DNA of 18,638 bases from positions 1-18,638 of the forward strand of contig JAJZIZ010000009.1 of the NCBI GenBank assembly GCA_021846005.1. The letters run 5' to 3'. Source of the stretch: Microcaldota archaeon (GTDB lineage Archaea; Micrarchaeota; Micrarchaeia; Micrarchaeales; CABMGC01). The notes beneath the pieces were generated by a model that was not told where the DNA came from, made no database searches, and saw only the letters and a list, made by a program, of their open reading frames with translations. Below are positions 13,740 through 18,638 of the stretch, in pieces. How positions within the stretch are numbered: the stretch's first letter is position 1; each line of letters begins with the position of its first letter. Position numbers and translations under genes: made by a program.

Positions 13740-16298
13740 TTATGCTTCCCTCCTGACGTTCATGTTGTATTTCACGAACCTGCCGTTTATCTCCATTATC
13801 TCAAAGGTTTTATCCACCGGGTTTTTGATGTCGGCCCGCATATTGGCCTTATCTCTGAAAAATGCCTTTATCTCCAGCACTTCTCTGGCATCGTCTACCA
13901 GGCTTAGGTTTTCCGCATACCTCCCCAGCATGTGCGTGCCGCTTCTGAATCTTTTCATAAGATCTTTCCAGTTTTTCCTGGTCCACTTCCATATCACATT
14001 CCTGCCCAACGGGTTGGATGACACATATGCTGGTATAAAGAAGGAATCCTGGTATCTTACCTTCTCTGACAAGGAATAGTCCATGGCTTTCCTGAGGATT
14101 TTTTCATCGCTGAACATTCCCAGCGAAGCAAGCAGCCTTATTTTTTCATCAGGAAGCTCTTCCTTTTCATATCTCTCCCTGAGGTTCTTGTAGGTTTCTG
14201 CATTTCCGGACCAAGCAACAACCGCGTAGACTGCGCTTCTTATATCCGGATCCATTATTTCTCTTCCGTTGTCCTTGCCGAACATCTTGTTGGCTTTGTT
14301 TACTGTCATATGTTCTCCGGTAAGGCCTGACCCGAGTATTGCCGCGCTTCTCATCAGCGCTGTAGTAGAATTTTCTTCGGGGTTCTTTTTCCAGCCCACC
14401 TGCTTTATTATGTCCATGCTGTATTCCTTGAATATCCTGGCTATCCTATCGCTGTCCTGAAACTTCCTTCCGTATAGCAGGGTATACAGCCCTCGCAAAT
14501 GGGAAAGAACTCCGAGATTCATCGGGTATTTCGCAGCAAAGCAGTACTTTTCCACAAAGTCCAGATAGTCGGGCATCGTTACTGTGTTCTTTTTCATGCT
14601 GGCATACAGGTCATTCTCGATCCCCCACGCGTCAAGCCCCTTGACCTCGCCTTCCTTAATCATCTCGCCTATGCTGTCAAGCATTTCCTGGCTGTAGTGT
14701 GTTCTGTAAAATCCTCTCTGCCCGAAATTAAGCTTTGGTTTCTTGCCTTTGTCTATGCCAATTGACATTTCTCTTTCTTTCATGACGAAAGCACTCCTTG
14801 CCTTTCCATCAAGGTATCCCATTTCTACTGGGATCAGCCACTTGGTCGTCTTCGGTTTCTTATCTAACAGCATGAATCTTTCCTGTTTCAGCTTTAGTCC
14901 GTTCCTGACCTTTTCCACGTATACGGCCGGGTATCCTTTGTTGTCTATCCAGCTCTGCGCCACTTCCGGGACAGAGATTCCTTTTCCTTTTTTGCCTGAA
15001 GCTTCGCCTATGGAATTCCATAGATCATACTTCTCCGCGTTAGAATATGCATTCTTCTTAAGATACAGCCCAAGCCCCTTCCTGAAATCCACATTGCCTA
15101 CGTATCCTTCAAGCATATTCAGGACTGCACCTCCTTTGTTGTAGCTTATATCATCGAATATCTGGTCTATTTCCTCAGCTGTGTTTACTTTCACGCTTAT
15201 CGGATGCGTAGCACTGAGCTGGTCAGCGGCAAAGGCCGCACCGACAACCTCTGCAACATACCTGTTCATCATCTCCCACTCCGGCATAACTGCATCAAGC
15301 GCTTTGTAGCTCATGAAATTGGCGAAACTCTCATTGAGCCAGAGATCGTTCCACCATTTCATGGTGACGAGGTCGCCGAACCATTGGTGCACGAATTCAT
15401 GCGCTATAACTTCAGCGATTCTCTGTTTTGTCGCAACTGCGCTTTTTTCGTCTCCAAGCAACGCCGTCTCCCTGAAGGTTATGGCTCCCCAATTTTCCAT
15501 CGCGCCTGCAGCAAAGTCAGGTATGGCGATAAGATCCATCTTGGGCAGGGGAAATCTTATTCCGAAATATTTTTCGTAATACGCCAGGAATTTCGACGCG
15601 TAATCAAGCGCAAGCTTGGAATACTTCTCTTTGCCTGGTGTTGTTATGACTCCTATCTCGATGTTTCTGTATTTTGAGGTTATTCTTGCGAACTCTCCAA
15701 CGCCGAGGTAGAGCAGGTACGTGGACATTTTAGGGGTAGGCATGAAAGAGACTATCTTTCTGCCTTCTGAAAGTTTCTTCTCTGACTTAACGGGCATGTT
15801 GGATATGCAGGATAGTCCTTCTGGCACTACGAACGAAACCTCAAAGACTGCCTTGAACAAAGGCTCGTCAAAGCATGGGAACGCGTTTCTGGCGTTAGCC
15901 GGCTCGAACTGCGTAGTCAGAAGATATTTGCTTCCTTCAGGGCTGTCATACCTGCTCCTGTAGAATCCATAGAGCCTGTCATTGTGTATGCCTGTGAATT
16001 CTATTTCTATCTCTATGTCTCCTGAGACCTGCTTTCCAAGCCTAAGTAAAAGCAGGTTTTTTTTCCTGTTCCTTGCCACTTTCGCATTCTGGATTCCCTT
16101 TGCGTCTTTCACCTTTGCTGACTGTATTTCAAGTTCTCCCGCATTAAGCGCTATGTTTCTGACTCCTGTCTTGGCTTTTCCTTCTATCCTGGCATTTCCC
16201 TTATATGTAAATTTTTTCATGTCAGGCTCGAAGACAAGTTCATACCTGTACGGCAAAACGCCATCTCCGAGCGTATAATGGCTTTCTGTTTTTTCCAT
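13740..16298 (-). CDS. M1-family zinc aminopeptidase (tricorn-interacting factor F2/F3 type)
   Basis: 852 residues, the usual length for tricorn-interacting factors. It removes N-terminal residues from peptides, completing the breakdown of proteasome or tricorn products in the cytosol. The exopeptidase motif GAMEN is at 265-269. The zinc site is HEFVH (300-304) with the third ligand E323 in LWLNESFA, the spacing HExxH-x18-E. TTQFEPANARNAFPCFDEP is the M1 substrate-binding block, and ISYNKGG follows the active site. An ERAP-like C-terminal helical domain runs from about 500 to the end. No signal peptide is seen. ATG 16298 is preceded by GGTG at a good distance, 11 bases after the peroxiredoxin stop, so the two are likely co-transcribed with the downstream helicase. 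Confidence 0.95.
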   Translation of the reverse strand: MEKTESHYTLGDGVLPYRYELVFEPDMKKFTYKGNARIEGKAKTGVRNIALNAGELEIQSAKVKDAKGIQNAKVARNRKKNLLLLRLGKQVSGDIEIEIEFTGIHNDRLYGFYRSRYDSPEGSKYLLTTQFEPANARNAFPCFDEPLFKAVFEVSFVVPEGLSCISNMPVKSEKKLSEGRKIVSFMPTPKMSTYLLYLGVGEFARITSKYRNIEIGVITTPGKEKYSKLALDYASKFLAYYEKYFGIRFPLPKMDLIAIPDFAAGAMENWGAITFRETALLGDEKSAVATKQRIAEVIAHEFVHQWFGDLVTMKWWNDLWLNESFANFMSYKALDAVMPEWEMMNRYVAEVVGAAFAADQLSATHPISVKVNTAEEIDQIFDDISYNKGGAVLNMLEGYVGNVDFRKGLGLYLKKNAYSNAEKYDLWNSIGEASGKKGKGISVPEVAQSWIDNKGYPAVYVEKVRNGLKLKQERFMLLDKKPKTTKWLIPVEMGYLDGKARSAFVMKEREMSIGIDKGKKPKLNFGQRGFYRTHYSQEMLDSIGEMIKEGEVKGLDAWGIENDLYASMKKNTVTMPDYLDFVEKYCFAAKYPMNLGVLSHLRGLYTLLYGRKFQDSDRIARIFKEYSMDIIKQVGWKKNPEENSTTALMRSAAILGSGLTGEHMTVNKANKMFGKDNGREIMDPDIRSAVYAVVAWSGNAETYKNLRERYEKEELPDEKIRLLASLGMFSDEKILRKAMDYSLSEKVRYQDSFFIPAYVSSNPLGRNVIWKWTRKNWKDLMKRFRSGTHMLGRYAENLSLVDDAREVLEIKAFFRDKANMRADIKNPVDKTFEIMEINGRFVKYNMNVRREA

Positions 16299-16309
16299 AA
16301 TAGCACCAG

Positions 16310-16777
16310 CTATGCGAGTTTCTTTCCTTCAGCATTCAAGAAATCAAGCACTTCCTTATCATGGCTTCCTGCGTTGACTTTTTCGAAGATCTTGGCCACG
16401 TTGCCTTTTCTGTCTATTATGAACGTTTTCCTGAGAGTGCCTTCTCCGAAGATTCCCCTGCTTCCATAAGCGCCGTATCCCTTTATTGTTTCTTTTTCAG
16501 GATCCGATAAGAGAAGGAAACCCAATCCGTGCTTGCCGGCAAATTTTTTGTGTGACTCAATGCTGTCTGCACTTACGCCAACGACTTCAGCACCCCTTTT
16601 CCTTATCTCACCTATCGATGAATTTAGACATTTGGCTTCAGATGTACATCCGGGGGTGTCATCCTTCGGATAAAAATAAAGTACAAGTACCTTTCCCCTG
16701 AATTCATCAAGGCTATGCTTTTTTCCATCTGATCCCAAGAGGGAAAATCCGGGCGCGTTCTCTCCTTCTTTCAACAT
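16310..16777 (-). CDS. Peroxiredoxin, PrxQ/Bcp family
   Basis: 155 residues from ATG 16777. It reduces peroxides with a thiol. The core is YFYPKDDTPGCTSEAKC, with the peroxidatic cysteine C44 in the TPGCT motif. A second cysteine, C50, lies six residues on, not the five of classical two-cysteine Bcp (CTxxAC); in many members this position is glycine (EAKGF). C50 might still be a resolving cysteine. Downstream VVGVSADS, FLLLSDPE and RKTFIIDRKGNV are typical. The frame extends 10 residues further (ATG 16801, TTG 16807), but a minus-strand TATA box at 16808-16817 places the transcript start near 16787, after those codons, so ATG 16777 (MLKEGENAPGF, the usual N-terminus) is preferred. First gene of the prx-aminopeptidase-helicase cluster. 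Confidence 0.93.
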   Translation of the reverse strand: MLKEGENAPGFSLLGSDGKKHSLDEFRGKVLVLYFYPKDDTPGCTSEAKCLNSSIGEIRKRGAEVVGVSADSIESHKKFAGKHGLGFLLLSDPEKETIKGYGAYGSRGIFGEGTLRKTFIIDRKGNVAKIFEKVNAGSHDKEVLDFLNAEGKKLA

Positions 16778-16807
16778 ATCAACACAAAATCTACTAGTCA
16801 TGAACAA

Positions 16808-16817
16808 CTATTTATAG
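16808..16817. promoter_or_regulatory. TATA element facing both the peroxiredoxin (minus) and the two-domain protein (plus)
   Basis: CTATTTATAG reads CTATAAATAG on the minus strand, so a TATA-like core exists in both directions. The predicted minus start near 16787 fits the peroxiredoxin ATG at 16777. The predicted plus start near 16838 fits TTG 16846 or TTG 16858 of the rightward gene. Confidence 0.5.
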
Positions 16818-16857
16818 TTGCGTCTGCAATAACCATCTGTCTTTTTTGTGTGATATA

Positions 16858-17544
16858 TTGGCTATAACTGACATATTCAAGCGCCTTAAAAAAGGCAAGG
16901 AATCCAAGGCAAACATCTCCCTAACGAGCATAAACCTGCGGTTCGGCTCAGACGTGCACGCGCTAAGCGGCAAGGAAATTGAAGGCCAGGAGTTTGAACT
17001 CAAGATTCCTTTCAAGAACACAATGGGAAGCGGCCTTCTCCCAGATCATCTCAAGGGTCCAGGAATAAAGATAACTGGCATATCTACGGATCTCCCTTTC
17101 CAAATTGTCTCGACAGAGCCAAAAACGCCAATATCTGTTGGCTACCTGTCAAGTCTTGTCTTCAATGTACGGCTGCGTTCCCCCACTGCAAATTACACGG
17201 GACCGGTTACAATATCATTCAATACTGAATCCAGTGACAATGTTAACATCGACCTGAACAAGGTGGTTCTTGTTGACGGAAATCTGCGGATAGATGTGGA
17301 AGATACAGCATCTAACATGATACTGAAAAGATCACAGATAATACGCAGGGACATACAGGTATACAAAATATTGAAATACGGAAGAGCCGTCTCAGCTGTC
17401 AAAGCAAACGACCCGTTTGAGATAGTCTCATCTGAACCATCAATGCCTTTTACTGTCGACAAGAAAGACAGTTATGTGATTAAGCTTTACATAAAATGCC
17501 CCGATTTCAATTATGCAGGACCATTGGAGCTAAGTTTCAGCTAA
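16858..17544 (+). CDS. Unrecognised protein with two related beta-rich domains
   Basis: 228 residues from TTG 16858; TTG 16846 is an alternative four codons earlier. After a short basic helix (FKRLKKGK) the protein looks all-beta and contains an internal duplication. Domain 1 has DLPFQIVSTEPKTP at residue 78 and NYTGPVTISFN. Domain 2 has NDPFEIVSSEPSMP at 184 and NYAGPLELSFS at the C-terminus. The two motifs are 107 residues apart. Matching first strands (NISLTSINLRFG and NVNIDLNKVVLVDG) support two complete copies, Ig-like or similar sandwiches. There is no signal peptide or anchor, so it is probably cytosolic. It stands alone, divergent from the peroxiredoxin cluster and upstream of the ribosomal genes. 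I do not recognise the family; a binding rather than catalytic role is inference. Confidence 0.75.
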   Translation: MAITDIFKRLKKGKESKANISLTSINLRFGSDVHALSGKEIEGQEFELKIPFKNTMGSGLLPDHLKGPGIKITGISTDLPFQIVSTEPKTPISVGYLSSLVFNVRLRSPTANYTGPVTISFNTESSDNVNIDLNKVVLVDGNLRIDVEDTASNMILKRSQIIRRDIQVYKILKYGRAVSAVKANDPFEIVSSEPSMPFTVDKKDSYVIKLYIKCPDFNYAGPLELSFS

Positions 17545-17570
17545 TATGCTGGCTATCGGACACGACAGAT

Positions 17571-17588
17571 ACGGCAAGCGCCTGCCGT
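17571..17588 (+). terminator. Hairpin downstream of the two-domain gene
   Basis: ACGGCA-AGCGCC-TGCCGT forms a perfect 6-bp stem with a 6-base loop, extendable by wobble pairs and a bulge to ACA/TGT outside. It lies 26 bases after the stop at 17544 and before the ribosomal promoter. No T-run follows, so it may be a 3'-end or processing hairpin rather than a classical terminator. Confidence 0.4.
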
Positions 17589-17617
17589 GTTCTTGTAGCA
17601 TGTTCGCACACCTCACC

Positions 17618-17629
17618 TTTAAATAAATT
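17618..17629 (+). promoter_or_regulatory. TATA box of the uL30-uL15 operon
   Basis: CTTTAAATAAAT, centred near 17623, predicts transcription from about 17650, giving a leader of roughly 40 bases to ATG 17689. A second TATA-like site (CATATATACA, 17637-17646) would give a leader of about 20 bases. Confidence 0.5.
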
Positions 17630-17688
17630 GCTATGTCATATATACATCTAAAATCCAAATCTTAGAAGTTATAGTGAAGCGTGCTTTT

Positions 17689-18114
17689 ATGGATAAAAAA
17701 ACTGAAAACAAATTGCTTGCCGTGGTAAGAGTCAGGGGACGTGCGGCTGTCAGACATGACATAAAGGAGACTATGAAAAGACTCAATCTCAACAGGGTAA
17801 ACAACCTTGCATTGATTTATGGGACGAAGCCAAATCTTGGCATGATAAAAAAGTGCAACGATTTTGTAACTTATGGCGAGATAAATTCTGAAATTCTCGA
17901 GAAGCTTGCCGGTAGGAAAGGCATATCTGCTACAAAAGAGGACCTTAAGGCAATGATGGAAGGGGGCAAACGCCCACAGGAAATCATGCGCATGCCAATA
18001 CGTATGCATCCTCCAAGGAGAGGTTATGAAAGCATAAAATCCTCATTTGGCAATAAAGGCTCTCTCGGGTATAGGGGCGAAAAGATAAATGTCCTCCTGA
18101 AAAGAATGATGTGA
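17689..18114 (+). CDS. rpl30: Large subunit ribosomal protein uL30
   Basis: 141 residues, the long archaeal/eukaryotic form of L30 (bacterial L30 is about 60). The core LLAVVRVRGRAAVRHDIKETMKRLNLNRVNN is the classical uL30 N-terminus, followed by VTYGEINSEILEKLAGRKG and a basic, proline-containing C-terminal region (MHPPRRGYES, SFGNKGSLGYRG). It binds 23S rRNA and sits in the S10/spc-type cluster. ATG 17689 is chosen because MDKKTENKLLAVVRVRG fits the family; GTG 17674 would add five residues and is possible. The stop is followed after four bases by the uL15 start, so the genes are co-transcribed. Confidence 0.94.
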   Translation: MDKKTENKLLAVVRVRGRAAVRHDIKETMKRLNLNRVNNLALIYGTKPNLGMIKKCNDFVTYGEINSEILEKLAGRKGISATKEDLKAMMEGGKRPQEIMRMPIRMHPPRRGYESIKSSFGNKGSLGYRGEKINVLLKRMM

Positions 18115-18118
18115 TGGA

Positions 18119-18511
18119 ATGACTGAAAGAAACAAGAAAAAATCAAGAAAATTCCTTGGCACCAGGCGATGGGGCGTAGGAAACATAAAGAATAACAGGG
18201 GCAAGGGAAGCAGGGGCGGAGTAGGAAAAGGAGGCACCAAGCACAAATGGTCACACACTGTAGTATACGAAAAAGAGACAATCAGAAAAATAGGATTCAA
18301 GCCTTGGAAGCCGAAGAAATTTAACGAGATAGATCTTTCAGAGATATCAAGGCAGATGCCTTCCGGGGAGAAGCCAACAGTGGAAAAGAAGGGATACAAA
18401 GTATTGAGCAGCGGCATGCTTACAAGACCTGCAGTGATTAAAGCATCGGCATTCTCCAAGAAAGCCGAGGAGAAAATCAAGAATGCAGGAGGGGAAGCCG
18501 TAAAGCTCTGA
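18119..18511 (+). CDS. rpl15: Large subunit ribosomal protein uL15
   Basis: 130 residues. The N-terminus is very basic and glycine-rich (KKKSRKFLGTRRWGVGN, then GKGSRGGVGKGGTKHKW), the extension that penetrates 23S rRNA, and a globular C-terminal half follows (GYKVLSSGMLTRPAVIKASAFSKKAEEKIKNAGG), as in the archaeal/eukaryotic L15 (eukaryotic L27a) family. The GTGAT at 18111-18115 that ends uL30 serves as ribosome-binding site for ATG 18119. The order uL30-uL15, normally followed by secY, is the conserved archaeal spc-operon arrangement. Confidence 0.94.
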   Translation: MTERNKKKSRKFLGTRRWGVGNIKNNRGKGSRGGVGKGGTKHKWSHTVVYEKETIRKIGFKPWKPKKFNEIDLSEISRQMPSGEKPTVEKKGYKVLSSGMLTRPAVIKASAFSKKAEEKIKNAGGEAVKL

Positions 18512-18536
18512 CTGATAAAATATGACTCGCCCGCAA

Positions 18537-18559
18537 ACTCCTATCCTTGAGATAGGAGT
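18537..18559 (+). repeat. Perfect 9-bp stem-loop between rpl15 and the next gene
   Basis: ACTCCTATC-CTTGA-GATAGGAGT, 9-bp stem and 5-base loop, 26 bases after the uL15 stop. No T-run follows, so it is not a typical terminator. It precedes a separate TATA box (18575-18584), suggesting a boundary between the ribosomal transcript and the next gene: a 3'-end, processing or attenuation element. Confidence 0.65.
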
Positions 18560-18574
18560 AAGGGCGTGCAAGAA

Positions 18575-18584
18575 AGTATATAAG
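18575..18584 (+). promoter_or_regulatory. TATA box for the gene starting at 18607
   Basis: AGTATATAAG, centred near 18580; start predicted near 18606, one base before ATG 18607, so the downstream gene would be leaderless. This shows that the gene after rpl15 can be transcribed on its own. Confidence 0.5.
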
Positions 18585-18606
18585 AATGCAGAACAAAACA
18601 GGAAAC

Positions 18607-18638
18607 ATGGAAACAATGCGTGCCTATAAGTTCAGGAT
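18607..18638 (+). CDS. secY: Start of the next gene, probably secY (partial)
   Basis: Only METMRAYKFR and part of the next codon are visible before the window ends. ATG 18607 is chosen because it falls about 27 bases from the centre of a TATA box; ATG 18616 in the same frame is an alternative. In archaea secY, encoding the translocon channel, usually follows rpl15, and that synteny is the main reason for the call. The ten residues are too few to prove it. Confidence 0.45.
   Translation, partial: METMRAYKFR

Noticed and set aside
16778..16807. Longer peroxiredoxin start (ATG 16801 or TTG 16807)
   Set aside because: These codons lie upstream of the transcript start predicted by the TATA box at 16808-16817, and the extra residues do not match the family.
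5642..17589. Nonamer CCTGCCGTG at about 5642, 13729 and 17581
   Set aside because: Three copies are more than expected by chance, but the contexts differ (start region, gene junction, 3' hairpin), so no common function is apparent.
18522..18629. 35-codon frame between rpl15 and the next gene
   Set aside because: It contains the stem-loop and the TATA box and overlaps the probable leaderless start at 18607; more likely accidental.

Overview
The window is archaeal. It encodes an archaeal histone, an archaeal-type release factor (aRF1), an M1 aminopeptidase of the tricorn-factor type, an XPD-family helicase, a eukaryote/archaea-type GlcNAc-1-phosphate transferase, and the archaeal uL30-uL15 ribosomal pair. 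Promoters look like archaeal TATA boxes, and several lie about 26-35 bases before a start codon, as expected for leaderless or short-leader mRNAs. Base composition is moderate (roughly 40-45% GC by eye). The small gene set, tight packing and mixture of families would fit a reduced DPANN genome such as a Micrarchaeota lineage, but that placement is inference; a 16S gene or a tree would be needed.

Layout. (1) 1-275: the 3' end of a gene made of 44-residue tandem repeats, ankyrin-like in part. (2) 276-526: an AT-rich control region with two 15-bp dyads of identical 6-3-6 architecture and a palindromic TATA box. (3) 527-5530: a tightly overlapping plus-strand operon of a small HTH regulator with a C-terminal three-cysteine cluster, then sufB, sufD, sufC and sufS, i.e. 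the SUF iron-sulfur cluster assembly core with its cysteine desulfurase. (4) 5648-6214: an unrecognised 188-aa protein. (5) 6215-6550: 336 bases with no convincing protein gene but with several strong inverted repeats, directly 3' of a minus-strand tRNA-Leu(UAG) at 6551-6636. (6) 6717-9214: serS and prf1 (aRF1), overlapping by one base. (7) 9391-9699: a histone with an arginine-rich C-terminal tail whose last 70 bases overlap the convergent end of a membrane GlcNAc-1-P transferase gene (minus, 9630-10667). (8) 10756-11865: a membrane-anchored GT2 glycosyltransferase, divergent from the transferase. (9) 11882-16777, minus: an apparent operon of peroxiredoxin, M1 aminopeptidase and XPD-type Fe-S helicase. 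(10) 16858-17544: a protein made of two related beta-rich domains, not recognised. (11) 17689-18638: uL30, uL15 and the first codons of a downstream gene, probably secY by synteny.

The most coherent functional theme is iron-sulfur and redox biology: a possible Fe-S-responsive regulator translationally linked to the suf genes, a PrxQ/Bcp-type peroxiredoxin, and an Fe-S-cluster helicase. The most interesting unexplained pieces are the regulator with its dyads, the structured tRNA-adjacent block at 6215-6550, the histone tail encoded antisense to a transmembrane helix, and the duplicated-domain protein at 16858-17544. All family assignments rest on motifs read by eye; no database search was run.
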